Source: Bradyrhizobium ontarionense | GTDB lineage: Bacteria; Pseudomonadota; Alphaproteobacteria; Rhizobiales; Xanthobacteraceae | Direction of reading: 5' to 3' | Assembly (NCBI RefSeq): GCF_021088345.1 | Contig: NZ_CP088156.1 | Location: 1,178,001-1,242,000 of the forward strand | DNA length: 64,000 nt | In this document: positions 16,954 through 26,130 of the stretch, in pieces | Layout of the letters: each line of letters opens with the position of its first letter | How positions within the stretch are numbered: position 1 is the stretch's first letter | The notes under the pieces: model-generated | Seen by the model: the letters and a program-made list of their open reading frames with translations, nothing else | Database searches by the model: none | Told to the model about the DNA's origin: nothing | Position numbers and translations under genes: made by a program

Positions 16954-18840
16954 TTACAGGAAGCCGATCGAAATCCACGGGAAAATCGCAACCACGATGA
17001 GGCCGATGAGAAGCGCCAGCAGGTAGCCCCAGATCGGGCGGATGCCGTCGGCCGGATCGACCCGGCCGATCGCGCAGGCGGCATAATATCCGACCCCGAA
17101 AGGCGGCGCGAACAGGCCAATTCCCATCGCCAGGATGATCACCATGGCATAGTGCACCTCGTGCACGCCCACAGCCCGCGCGATCGGGAACAGCAGCGGC
17201 CCGAACAGCACGATGGCGGGAATACCCTCCAGCACGCTGCCGAGGATCGTGAAGGCCAGGATCGACACCGCGATGAATGAGGCCGAGCCGCCGGGCAGCC
17301 CGGTCATGGCGGCCGCCAGCGCGCGCGAAAAGCCCGACTGAGTCAGGCCCCAGGCCATGCCGGTCGCGGTGCCGATGATCAGGAGGATCGCGCCGGACAG
17401 CGCCGCGGTCTCGATCAGCATCGGCCTCAGGCGGCGCCAGTCGAAGCGACGGTAGATTAGCAGTCCCGCCAACACGCCGTAGACGATGCCGATGGTGGAG
17501 ACTTCGGTCGCCGTCGCGACCCCCTCGACCACCGCGGCGCGGATCACGAAGGGCAGGGCGAGCGCAGGGACTGCGACCACGAAGGCCTTGCCGATCTCAC
17601 CGCCAGTCGCGCGGCGGACACCGCTCATGTCCTCGTTGCGATAGCGCCACCACACCAGCGTACACAGCGTGAACGCCAGCACCACGCCCGGCAGCAGCCC
17701 GCCGGTGAACAGCGCCGCGATCGACACGCCCGTCACCGAGCCGATGGTGATCAGCACCAGGCTCGGGGGAATCGTCTCGGTCTGCGCGCCGGTGGCCGCG
17801 AGCAGGGCGACGAGATCGCCGGGCTTGGCGCCGCGCGCCTTCATCTCCGGAAACAGCACCGGCGCAACGGCAGCCATGTCGGCCGCCTTGGCGCCCGAAA
17901 TGCCCGACACCAGATACATCGCGCCGACCAGCACGTAATGCAGTCCGCCACGGACGTGACCGAGCAGGCTCGCGAGGAACGCGACCATGGCGCGCGCCAT
18001 GCCGGTCATCTCGATCAACAGGCCTAAGAACACGAACAGCGGCACCGAGAGCAGGATCAAATGGCTCATGCCCTCGTCCATGCGGCCGACCAGCACCATC
18101 AGCGGCGTGCGGGTCGTCAGCGCCAGATAGCCAAAGATGGCGAGCCCGAACGCGAACGCGATCGGCACGCCGGCGAAGACACACAAGCCGACCACGCCGA
18201 CGAAGAAGATCACGAGATTGATGTTGCCGAGCGGCTTCAGGACCGGCTGCGCCACCCAGAACAGCGCAACGACGGCGGCAACCGTCAGGACCGCGGCAAG
18301 CAGCGTCCTGACGTCAGCCGCGCGCAACAGCCGCAGCAGCGCAAACAGCACCATCAGGCCGATGCCGACCGGCAACGCCGCCGCGCGCCAGATATTGGCG
18401 ATCTGCAACGCCGGCGTGGTGATGAAGCTTTCCTCATAAGCATATTCGTAAGCCGGCCAGGCGACCATCAGCAGGAACGCCAGCGCCGCTGCCGTCGCCA
18501 CCACGTCGAGAAAGGCCCACAGCCGCGGGCCGGCCATCGCGACCATCGCCGTCATGCGCATGTGCTCGCCGCGGCGGAACGCAACGACGGCGCCGAGCAT
18601 CGCGAGCCACAGGAACAGGATCGACGCCAACTCGTCCGACCAGATCAGCGGCTGGTGCAGCCCGTAGCGCGCCACCACGCCGGTGAACAGGATCACGATC
18701 TCGGCAACGACCAAGAGCGCCGCGGGGATCTCCACCAGTCCGCCGAGGACTGATTCGATCCTGCCGATCAGCGAGCGGCGGCGAGGGGTCTCGACGACGA
18801 TCTCGCTGACGACGATTTCGGTGAACTCGACATGCGCCAT
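16954..18840 (-). CDS. dctQM: TRAP transporter fused small/large permease (DctQM)
   Basis: 628 residues from ATG 18840; earlier starts add an unlikely Arg-rich leader. Residues 30-190 form the DctQ domain with four membrane segments (LIWSDELASILFLWLAMLG is typical), and residues from about 200 on form DctM with about 12 segments (SGAKAADMAAVAPVLFPEM, GIGLFAPPFGVGYY). It imports an organic acid using an ion gradient together with the upstream binding protein. Fusion of Q and M is a known variant. It lies in an operon between dctP (31-base gap) and the acyl-CoA synthetase. Confidence 0.93.
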   Translation of the reverse strand: MAHVEFTEIVVSEIVVETPRRRSLIGRIESVLGGLVEIPAALLVVAEIVILFTGVVARYGLHQPLIWSDELASILFLWLAMLGAVVAFRRGEHMRMTAMVAMAGPRLWAFLDVVATAAALAFLLMVAWPAYEYAYEESFITTPALQIANIWRAAALPVGIGLMVLFALLRLLRAADVRTLLAAVLTVAAVVALFWVAQPVLKPLGNINLVIFFVGVVGLCVFAGVPIAFAFGLAIFGYLALTTRTPLMVLVGRMDEGMSHLILLSVPLFVFLGLLIEMTGMARAMVAFLASLLGHVRGGLHYVLVGAMYLVSGISGAKAADMAAVAPVLFPEMKARGAKPGDLVALLAATGAQTETIPPSLVLITIGSVTGVSIAALFTGGLLPGVVLAFTLCTLVWWRYRNEDMSGVRRATGGEIGKAFVVAVPALALPFVIRAAVVEGVATATEVSTIGIVYGVLAGLLIYRRFDWRRLRPMLIETAALSGAILLIIGTATGMAWGLTQSGFSRALAAAMTGLPGGSASFIAVSILAFTILGSVLEGIPAIVLFGPLLFPIARAVGVHEVHYAMVIILAMGIGLFAPPFGVGYYAACAIGRVDPADGIRPIWGYLLALLIGLIVVAIFPWISIGFL

Positions 18841-18871
18841 GACATCACCCGACCCAACGCAAAGCCATGGA

Positions 18872-19900
18872 CTACGACAGCTTGCCGGCCGCCTTCTCCA
18901 GCAGCGCCCAGGCCTCGTCGCCATACTTGCCCTTCCACTCGGCATAGAAGCCGGCGGAGCGCAGCTTGTCGCGGAACGGCGCCGCGCCGGGCTGGTTGAA
19001 CGTCAGGCCCTTCGACGCGAGCTCCTGCTGCAGCCCGGCATTCAGCTTGGCAACGTCCTCGCGTTCCTTCACGGCGGCAGCATTGATGTGCTTGGCGACG
19101 ACGGTTCTGATGTTCTCCGGCACGGCCTCCCAGGCGCGGCGGTTGGCCAGGAACCAGAAGCCGTCCCACATGTGGTTGGTGAGCGAGCAGTATTTCTGCA
19201 CTTCGTAGAGCTTGGCGGTCGAGATGATCGCGAGCGGATTTTCCTGGCCCTCGACGACCTTGGTCTGCAGCGCCGAATAGACCTCGCTGAAATTGATCGA
19301 GGCGGGCGCCGCCTCGAACGCCTTGAACATCGAGGTCCACAGCGGCGACACCGGCACGCGGATCTTGAAGCCCTTAAGGTCATCAGGACCGTTGATCGGC
19401 TTGGTCGACGACGTGGTCTGGCGGAAGCCGTTGTCCCAGATCTTGTCCATGACCATCAGGCCGGCCTTGTTGATCTGGCCGCGCACATAGGCGCCGAGAT
19501 CGCCATCCATGGCCTTCCAGACCGTATCGTAGTCCGGGAACGCAAAGCCGATGCCGTTGATCGAGGCCGCCGGCACCAGGGTCGCCAGGATCAAGCCCGA
19601 CAGCGTGAAGAATTCGACGCCGCCGGAGCGGATCTGGCTCAGCATGTCCGTGTCGGAACCAAGCTGGTTGTTCGGGAAGATCTGCAGGTCGAACTTGCCG
19701 TTGGTCTCGGCCTTGATCGCCGCCGCCATCTCCTTGGCGCGGATGTTGAGCGGATGGGAGTCGGGCAGGTTGTTGGCGTATTTGTAGGTGAACTCGGCGC
19801 TCTGCGCCCGCGCCACATGCGGCGCAGCGACGGTTCCGATCCCACCCAGAACGGCTGACGCTGCGGAGGCCTTCAGCAGCGCGCGTCGTGACAGGCTCAT
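18872..19900 (-). CDS. dctP: TRAP transporter substrate-binding protein (DctP)
   Basis: 342 residues from ATG 19900, RBS agggaga. The N-terminus MSLSRRALLKASAASAVLGG carries a twin-arginine type motif (SRRALLK) with a cut near VARAQ, so the protein is periplasmic and may be Tat-exported. The region FKIRVPVSPLWTSMFKAFEA contains the conserved Arg (IRVP) that binds the substrate carboxylate, and SLTNHMW is also typical of the DctP family. It is the first gene of the TRAP/acyl-CoA synthetase operon. Confidence 0.93.
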   Translation of the reverse strand: MSLSRRALLKASAASAVLGGIGTVAAPHVARAQSAEFTYKYANNLPDSHPLNIRAKEMAAAIKAETNGKFDLQIFPNNQLGSDTDMLSQIRSGGVEFFTLSGLILATLVPAASINGIGFAFPDYDTVWKAMDGDLGAYVRGQINKAGLMVMDKIWDNGFRQTTSSTKPINGPDDLKGFKIRVPVSPLWTSMFKAFEAAPASINFSEVYSALQTKVVEGQENPLAIISTAKLYEVQKYCSLTNHMWDGFWFLANRRAWEAVPENIRTVVAKHINAAAVKEREDVAKLNAGLQQELASKGLTFNQPGAAPFRDKLRSAGFYAEWKGKYGDEAWALLEKAAGKLS

Positions 19901-20358
19901 GCTCGTTTCTCCCTGAGAAGCTTGTTCTTGTTGCATCGTGCCCGCCGCATGGACGGCGCGAGCCGAATCCCGCGATACCACATGGGCGTCATCAGCGTTT
20001 ATTGCAGCGATGGGCCGCAGCAGCAATATCGGCGTTCGCTGCAGATGTTCGGAACGCCGCCAGCACGGCCCGGCAGGACGCCGATACAGATCTGCGGCTG
20101 CGGAGGATTTTGAGGTCTTGGTCGCAAGCCTCTGAATTCCCTATACATATAAATATTCCATAATATACCTTATGCGAATCAGATATGGGTGCTCCCGATC
20201 GTTGGCAACCGCCACCGCGACACGCAACACGCGGTGCCGCGGCTGTGCGAAATCGCCTCCGGCTTGTCACCGCTCAGTCTTCGTTTGGTCAAAGCCCCCG
20301 GGTCAAAGCGCTTCCCTAGGATTGGGCACGGGGCGTATCGCGTATGGGACCCGAGGAC
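19901..20358. other. Divergent intergenic region with AT-rich segment
   Basis: No gene is supported here. Bases 20135-20172 are conspicuously AT-rich for this genome. Inside them, atattccataatat (20153-20166) is an inverted repeat with 5-bp arms and a 4-base spacer, a plausible promoter or operator for the dctP operon. No regulator gene is adjacent, so the controlling protein is unknown. Confidence 0.45.
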
Positions 20359-21198
20359 ATGCCAGTTCAGACGACGCCGAAGGAAGTTGATCCGGGTGAT
20401 GTCGCGCTGTCGCCGGATGACGATATCTGCGAGGAGATCTATCAGCGGGTACTGGGTGAAGTGCGCGCCCGTATCGATCAGCGGATTGCAGATATCGAAG
20501 CCAAGGCGGCGGCCACCGAGTTGGTGGAAGTCGACGAACCGGCTACGGACAGCGCCGAGCAAACGGCTGTGCCTCGAGCACCCCGGCGCCGACCAGTGTT
20601 GCGTGCCGCGATCACTCTCGTGGCGTCAGCAGGACTCGCCGGAGCCGTCGTCACCCTGGCGCGCGACCATACACAGGCCATCACGTCCGTCACAGACCGG
20701 ATCGATGCCGCGATTCAGTCCGTTCGTGAGAACCTTCCGAAGACGGCTTCAACCCGCGAACCGGAGACGGCGATGAGCGGGTCGAGCTCGTCCGAGGCAG
20801 TGCTGGTGGCCCCTGCCTCGCCATCACCGTCTCCCTCCTCAGCAGCACTCCCTCCCTTACCACTCCCAGACGCGACACCAGCGCCGTCAAGCGATCCGTC
20901 GTCGGCGATGGCGGAGGCGACGCCCGAACGCGACGTGTCGTCCGCCCCGGAGCGAGACCTCGTGCCCTTGATCGAGAAGATCGCGCATGACGTTGCCGGG
21001 CTGCAGGCCGGGCTTCAAGACCTCAAGGCCAGCCAGGAGCAGACCAGCCGCGATCACACCAAGGCGATCGAGCAGCTGCAAGCCAGCCAGGACCAGCTGG
21101 CGCGCGCTGTCCGGGCTGCGAAGAACGAGACGACGGTTGGCGCGGCCGCCCGCCTCGCGCCGCGCCCGCCTCAGGCGCGCCCGCCTCGGTTCCCGTAG
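20359..21198 (+). CDS. Single-pass membrane protein with C-terminal coiled coil (paralogue of 30397)
   Basis: 279 residues. An N-terminal acidic segment with a helix (EEIYQRVLGEVRARIDQRIA) is followed by one membrane segment near residues 82-100 (AAITLVASAGLAGAVVTLA), a Ser/Pro/Ala-rich linker and a coiled coil (DVAGLQAGLQDLKASQ ... SRDHTKAIEQLQASQDQL). I chose ATG 20359 rather than ATG 20344 because the paralogue at 30397 aligns from exactly this Met (MPVQTTPKEVDPGDVALSP against MQSTQNVQQIDPSEVGLAP). Function unknown; topology suggests a cytoplasmic N-terminus and periplasmic coiled coil. Confidence 0.75.
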   Translation: MPVQTTPKEVDPGDVALSPDDDICEEIYQRVLGEVRARIDQRIADIEAKAAATELVEVDEPATDSAEQTAVPRAPRRRPVLRAAITLVASAGLAGAVVTLARDHTQAITSVTDRIDAAIQSVRENLPKTASTREPETAMSGSSSSEAVLVAPASPSPSPSSAALPPLPLPDATPAPSSDPSSAMAEATPERDVSSAPERDLVPLIEKIAHDVAGLQAGLQDLKASQEQTSRDHTKAIEQLQASQDQLARAVRAAKNETTVGAAARLAPRPPQARPPRFP

Positions 21199-21255
21199 AC
21201 CGGAGCAGCGACCCGCGGGCAGGGAGCAGGGACGCCCTGCTCCCTGCCCGTCCTC

Positions 21256-22737
21256 TCACAGATAGTTTGCCGCGGCCTCCGCCTCGAAGCGGTCCGGCGG
21301 GCCTTCCCAGACGATCTTCGCATGATCGAGCACGTAGACGCGGTCGGCATGAGGCAGCGCGAAGGTGACGTTCTGCTCGCCGAGCAGCACGGTGATCTTG
21401 GTGGTCTCGCGCAGCCGGTCCAGCGCCTTCGACAAGGTCTCGAGAATGACCGGCGCGAGGCCGAGCGTCGGTTCGTCCAGGATCAGGAGCTTCGGCTTCA
21501 TCATCAGGGCGCGCGCGATGGCGAGCATCTGCTGCTCGCCGCCGGATAGCGTGCGCGCCGATTGCGGCTGCCGGGACTTGAGGATCGGAAACAGCCCGAA
21601 CAGCCAGTCGAGCCGCTCGGCGCGCTCCGCATCATCGAGCGCATTGCCGCCGAGCTCGAGATTTTCGCGAACCGTCATATCGCCGAACAGCTCACGCGTC
21701 TCCGGACATTGCACGATGCCGGAGCGCGCGATCTGCGCCGCGGTACCGCCGGCGAGACTGCGCCCTGCCCACTTCACCGCGCCTGAATATGGCACGAGGC
21801 CGGAAATCGCGTTGAACAGCGTCGTCTTGCCGGCACCGTTCAGGCCCACCACCGAGACGAATTCGCCCTCGTGGACATGCAGCGACACGTCCTGCAGCGC
21901 CAGCGCCTTGCCGTAGACGACGCCGACATTGTCGACCTGCAGCGCCGGCGTGGTGTCCTTGAAGCTCGCCTCCGGCCGCGCGGTGGAGACCAGCGCGCCG
22001 CCGAGATAGACGCGCCGCACGGTCTCGTCTTGCATTACCTCGGTTGCCCTGCCCTCGGCGATCTTCTCGCCGAGATACATCGCAAGCACGCGGTCGACTA
22101 GCGCCGACACGCTCTTGACGTTGTGGTCGACCAGCAGCACGGCGCGGCCGTCGTCGCGGAATTCACGGATGAGGTTGGAGAAGTCGGCGACCTCCGAGGC
22201 CGTGAGCCCCGCGAAGGGTTCGTCGACCAGCACCAGCTTCGGGCTGCGCGCCACCGCCTTGGCGAGCTCGAGCCGACGCAGATCAGCAAAGGCGAGCGTC
22301 GGCGGCCGGCGGTCGATCACGTTCCCAAGGCCGACGCGCTCGGCAATCGCGCGCGCTCTGCCATCGACGTCCTTGTCGGCGAACAGCCGCGTCAGCTTGT
22401 CCGGCAGCAGCGCGACCTTGATGTTCTCCAGCACGGTCTGGCGCGCCAGCGGGCGCGAATGCTGGAACACCAGCCCCACGCCCATGCGCGCGATGCGATG
22501 CGACGGCAGGCCTGCCAGCTCGACACCATCGAGTTTCACGGAGCCCGCGGTCGGCCGCTCCACGCCCATGACGCTCTTCATCGCGGTCGACTTGCCGGAT
22601 CCGTTCGGCCCGATCAGGCCGAGGATTTCGCCGGGCCGGATCGAGAAGCTCAGATCCTTGACCGCGACGAGGCCGCCGAACCGCTTGGTCAGGCCACTGA
22701 CCTCCAGCATCGGGGCGCTCATGCCCTGTTGGGTCAT
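21256..22737 (-). CDS. livGF: Branched-chain-amino-acid-type ABC transporter, fused ATPases (LivG-LivF)
   Basis: 493 residues holding two ABC domains in one chain. Domain 1 has Walker A GPNGSGKS at 43-50 and a LivG-like signature region (LAFADLRRLELAKA). Domain 2 has GLNGAGKT at about 295-303, the normal LSGGEQQMLAIARAL signature and LILDEPTLGLAP. Usually livG and livF are separate genes; here the order LivG-LivF is fused. It powers uptake by the LivH/LivM pore. It overlaps livM by 4 bases (ATGA). The first domain lacks a canonical LSGGQ, as is common for LivG. Confidence 0.93.
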   Translation of the reverse strand: MTQQGMSAPMLEVSGLTKRFGGLVAVKDLSFSIRPGEILGLIGPNGSGKSTAMKSVMGVERPTAGSVKLDGVELAGLPSHRIARMGVGLVFQHSRPLARQTVLENIKVALLPDKLTRLFADKDVDGRARAIAERVGLGNVIDRRPPTLAFADLRRLELAKAVARSPKLVLVDEPFAGLTASEVADFSNLIREFRDDGRAVLLVDHNVKSVSALVDRVLAMYLGEKIAEGRATEVMQDETVRRVYLGGALVSTARPEASFKDTTPALQVDNVGVVYGKALALQDVSLHVHEGEFVSVVGLNGAGKTTLFNAISGLVPYSGAVKWAGRSLAGGTAAQIARSGIVQCPETRELFGDMTVRENLELGGNALDDAERAERLDWLFGLFPILKSRQPQSARTLSGGEQQMLAIARALMMKPKLLILDEPTLGLAPVILETLSKALDRLRETTKITVLLGEQNVTFALPHADRVYVLDHAKIVWEGPPDRFEAEAAANYL

Positions 22738-23663
22738 GCTTTGGCCCCTCCCCTGATCATGCCGAGGAATCCATCGGGGAAGAACAGGATGACCACGAGC
22801 GCGATCACCGAGACGATCAGGGTGGCGAGCTCGCCGAGCGGCCGCAGCAGCTCGCCCATGCCGATCAGGAAGATCGCGCCGATGGCGGCGCCGATCACGG
22901 TGCGCCGGCCGCCGAGCACGGCGGCGATGATGATCTGCACGCCGACGCCGACATCGACGAAGGTCGAGACCGACGCCGTGCCCATGTAGAACACCATCAG
23001 CGCGCCGGCGAGCCCCGAGAAGAATGCGCTGACGACGAAGGCGGCGAGCTTGTGCTTGGTGACGTTGAAGCCGAGCGCGCCGGCCTGGATCTTGTCCTGC
23101 CCGCTCGCCTGCAGGATCAGGCCGATGGCGCTGCGCGACAGGCCAAAGAGGATCGCGCCGCTGACCAGCATGAAGCCGAGCGCGATCCAGTAGTTGGTCT
23201 TAGCATCGATCGAGATGACGTCAGGCACCGCGAGGCCGATCTCGCCGCCGGTCAGCCCGGCCGCGACGACGATGAAGTTCTGCAGCATCAGAACGGCCAC
23301 GAGCGTGGTGAGGCCGAAATACGGCCCGCTGACGCGCAGCGCCGGCAACGCGAGCACGACGCCGCCGACGACGGCCGCCAGCGCGCCGGCGGCGATGCAC
23401 AGCCAGATCGACAGTCCCGGCGAAAAATGCGCATCGAGAATGCCGGCCGTGTAGGCGCCGACGCCGATCAGGAAGGTTGGCCCGAAATTGACCTCGCCGG
23501 CGAAGCCGAACAGCAGGTCCCAGGACATCGCGAACACGGCCGTGTAGTACGCGACCGTCAGCAGTCCGAGGACGTAGCCCGAGACATAGGTCGGCAGCAC
23601 CAGGGCGACGATGACGGTGACGAGGCCGATCCAGAACAGCCGGGACGATACGAATTTCGGCAT
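22734..23663 (-). CDS. livM: Branched-chain-amino-acid-type ABC permease (LivM)
   Basis: 309 residues from ATG 23663 with RBS ggaggtga. The protein has multiple membrane segments, and the LivM landmarks LLFGFAGEVNFGPTFLIGVG and AAFVVSAFFSGLAGAL are present. Its start lies 2 bases after the livH stop, and its end overlaps the fused ATPase gene. The substrate class (branched amino acid, amide or aromatic acid) cannot be read from sequence. Confidence 0.93.
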   Translation of the reverse strand: MPKFVSSRLFWIGLVTVIVALVLPTYVSGYVLGLLTVAYYTAVFAMSWDLLFGFAGEVNFGPTFLIGVGAYTAGILDAHFSPGLSIWLCIAAGALAAVVGGVVLALPALRVSGPYFGLTTLVAVLMLQNFIVVAAGLTGGEIGLAVPDVISIDAKTNYWIALGFMLVSGAILFGLSRSAIGLILQASGQDKIQAGALGFNVTKHKLAAFVVSAFFSGLAGALMVFYMGTASVSTFVDVGVGVQIIIAAVLGGRRTVIGAAIGAIFLIGMGELLRPLGELATLIVSVIALVVILFFPDGFLGMIRGGAKA

Positions 23664-23665
23664 GC

Positions 23666-24541
23666 TCACCTCCGTCCGAACAGCCCTTGCGGGCGCAGAT
23701 ACATGACGATGACGAGCAGCAGCAGCGCCGGAATGGTCCGATAGGCCGGTGAGATCAGATACGCTGTGCCGGTCTCGAGATAGCCGACGACATAGGCCGC
23801 GATCAGCGAGCCGGAGACGCTGCCGAGGCCGCCGAGCACGACGATCGAGAACGCGCTCGCCGTCAGCGGCCCGACGCTGTAGGAGCTGACGCCCAGGAAC
23901 ATGCCGAGCAGGATGCCGGCCACGCCCGCCAGCAGCCCGTAGATGGCCCAGACCGTGAGATAGATCGACGACAATTCGATGCCGAGCAAGGTGACGCCGC
24001 GCGGGTTCATCGAGGCGGCCATGACGGCCTTGCCGCGCCGCGTGCGGTTGACGAGGAACCACAACAGCCCGATCGCCACCCAGCACACCACGGCCGTGAA
24101 GTACTCGTTCTTCGGCGTCCGCACGCCGAACCAGGTGGTGACGCCGTCGACGATCGGCAGCACGGTCTTGGCGTTGTTGGTGAAGAGATACGCGATCGCC
24201 TCCTGGATGATGATGCCCCAGAGCAGCGTCGCGGTCAGGATGAAGATCTCCTTCTCCGATTCAGCAATCACCTTGGAACGCTGGATCGGCCTCACGGCGA
24301 TGAAGTAGGTGGCGAAGGCCAGGATGAAGCCGGCGATGATACCGATCAGCGCGCCGGTGTAGGGCCCGACGCCGAACTCGCTGGCGGCGGCCCAGGCTGC
24401 GACCGCGGCGCCCACCATGATGGCACCGTGCGAAAGGTTGAGCACGCCCGAGACACCGAAGATGAGCGTGAAGCCGGTCGCGCCGAGGGCATACAGCGCG
24501 CTGATGGCAAAGCCATCAATCAAGATCTGCCAGAAAAGCAT
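23666..24541 (-). CDS. livH: Branched-chain-amino-acid-type ABC permease (LivH)
   Basis: 291 residues, all-helical membrane protein. It shows the LivH features GFTLIFGVSGVLNLSHGAIMVG near residue 25 and SAFSIVVLGGLGSVSGSLIAA near residue 235. It is separated from the upstream binding-protein gene by 73 bases that contain a terminator hairpin, so it is probably expressed by read-through at lower level. Confidence 0.93.
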   Translation of the reverse strand: MLFWQILIDGFAISALYALGATGFTLIFGVSGVLNLSHGAIMVGAAVAAWAAASEFGVGPYTGALIGIIAGFILAFATYFIAVRPIQRSKVIAESEKEIFILTATLLWGIIIQEAIAYLFTNNAKTVLPIVDGVTTWFGVRTPKNEYFTAVVCWVAIGLLWFLVNRTRRGKAVMAASMNPRGVTLLGIELSSIYLTVWAIYGLLAGVAGILLGMFLGVSSYSVGPLTASAFSIVVLGGLGSVSGSLIAAYVVGYLETGTAYLISPAYRTIPALLLLVIVMYLRPQGLFGRR

Positions 24542-24574
24542 TGAAAATCGACCTGAACGTCGGACTGAGGCACC

Positions 24575-24605
24575 AAAAAAATGGGCCGCTCCATGAGAGC
24601 GGCCC
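24575..24605 (-). terminator. Rho-independent terminator after livK
   Basis: On the minus strand a perfect 9-bp stem (24605-24597 with 24591-24583, 5-base loop) is followed directly by a run of seven T (24581-24575). It lies between the livK stop and the livH start, so it probably reduces rather than abolishes transcription of the permease and ATPase genes. Confidence 0.85.
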
Positions 24606-24614
24606 CACGATGCG

Positions 24615-25847
24615 TCAGTTGCTGGCCGCCTTGAGCTTGATGAACGATGGCCATGCGATGGTGCCGGCCGAAAGCTCCTTGGGCCAGACGTTGACCTGCT
24701 TGCCGCTCTGCCACTGCAGCATCAACCCGGTGATGTAGCCCTTGCCGGTCCGCAGCGCATGCGGGTTCGGATCATCCTTGGGCTTGAAAGCGATGCGGCC
24801 GATCGTTCCGACATAGTCGGTGGCTTCCATGGCCTCGACCATCTTGTCGGGGTCGGTGCCGCCGGCGCGGTGGATGGCGTCCGCGATCATGTAGACGTCG
24901 TCATAGGACGTGTAGCCGGCATAGGACGGAAAGTTGCCGAACTTCTTCTGATAGGCCTCGACGAAGGGCAGCGTCTTCGGCGTCACCGCGACACCGGGGC
25001 CCGACACGGCATTGTAGAACACGCCTTCGACGGCGCCGTTGGTGTCCTTCCAGAACGTCGAGTTGGTGGCCTGGGAGGAGATGCCGAACATCGGGATCGG
25101 CACCTGCTGGCTCTTCCACTGCACGGTCGGCTGGGTGCCGACATGCGAGATGCCGGTGATCATGACGTCCGGTTTCAGGCCTTCGATCTTGTTGAAGATC
25201 GGCGTGAAGTCGGTCGTATCCGGCGACATGCGGATATGGTCGACGACCTTGAGGCCGATCTCCGGCAGGCACTTCTCATAGCCGGCGTCGAGCGGCGTCG
25301 TCCACGCCGCGTCCTCGCTCATGATCACGGCGGTCTTCATCTTGTAGGGCTCGACCAGCAGATCCTTGGCGGCGTCGCAGACGAGGCCGGCGAGCGACGT
25401 CGAGGTCAGATAGCCGTGGAAGGTGTATTTGAGCTGGTCGTAATTCTTGGCGATGTTCTGCGTGATGACGTCGGAGGCGGCGCCAGGCGTGATCATCAGC
25501 GTCTTGAGACGCCCTGCCCATGGCTCCAGCGCAAGCACGACCTCGGAGATGTAGCTCGCAATGACCGCATTGACCTTGTCCTCGCTGACGGCGCGCTGGA
25601 ACGCGCGCACCGACTCGGCTGAGGAGGAATGATTGTCGTAGACGACGATCTCGATCTTGCGCCCGTCGACGCCGCCCTTGGCGTTGATTTCCTCCGCGGC
25701 TAGCTGGGCGGCGGGCGCAATCGACGAACCGGCGACGGCTTGCGCTTCGGCGATGACACCGATCTTGATCGGGTCCGCGGCCCATGCGGCTGAGGAGACG
25801 AGCGCGGTCGCGCAGCTCGCAAGCAAGAGTGACTTGAGCGAAAACAT
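24615..25847 (-). CDS. livK: ABC transporter substrate-binding protein (LivK-like)
   Basis: 410 residues. A Sec signal peptide (MFSLKSLLLASCATALVSSA, cut near AWA) is followed by the type I periplasmic binding fold: PIKIGVIAEAQAVAGSS, AAEEINAKGGVDGRKIE, and YTSYDDVYMIADAIHRAG. It captures the ligand in the periplasm for the LivHM-GF system. The upstream 283 bases to 26130 hold its promoter; I could not identify the elements. Confidence 0.92.
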   Translation of the reverse strand: MFSLKSLLLASCATALVSSAAWAADPIKIGVIAEAQAVAGSSIAPAAQLAAEEINAKGGVDGRKIEIVVYDNHSSSAESVRAFQRAVSEDKVNAVIASYISEVVLALEPWAGRLKTLMITPGAASDVITQNIAKNYDQLKYTFHGYLTSTSLAGLVCDAAKDLLVEPYKMKTAVIMSEDAAWTTPLDAGYEKCLPEIGLKVVDHIRMSPDTTDFTPIFNKIEGLKPDVMITGISHVGTQPTVQWKSQQVPIPMFGISSQATNSTFWKDTNGAVEGVFYNAVSGPGVAVTPKTLPFVEAYQKKFGNFPSYAGYTSYDDVYMIADAIHRAGGTDPDKMVEAMEATDYVGTIGRIAFKPKDDPNPHALRTGKGYITGLMLQWQSGKQVNVWPKELSAGTIAWPSFIKLKAASN

Positions 25848-26130
25848 GGGTACCTCCCGAATCTTTTATGCGCCTCTCACGGGCTGCTGGGATTGTGATC
25901 GTGCATCCTGGCGTGCGCAAGTGCTCCGTACAGGCCCTGCCCTGCACTCCCTGCATGATCATGGTTGCAGTGCGTGTCGGATTGCTGCGTTGCACAATCT
26001 CAGCGGCAGGGCACCGACCCTCGCCGCCTGAGCGGCGCGGTGTCCTCTCCCGAGGTCAGCCTCCGCCGCACCACGAGCGCCGACCCGCGGATATCCCATC
26101 CGTGGGTTGGCGCGCGAGGTGTGACTGCCG

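Noticed and set aside
15405..17000. 531-codon plus-strand frame opposite the acyl-CoA synthetase
   Set aside because: It is an Arg/Asp/His-rich antisense frame typical of high-GC DNA; the minus strand encodes a complete ligase with all motifs.
25848..26130. Sigma-54 promoter upstream of livK
   Set aside because: No TGGCAC-N5-TTGC match could be found on the minus strand in this spacer.
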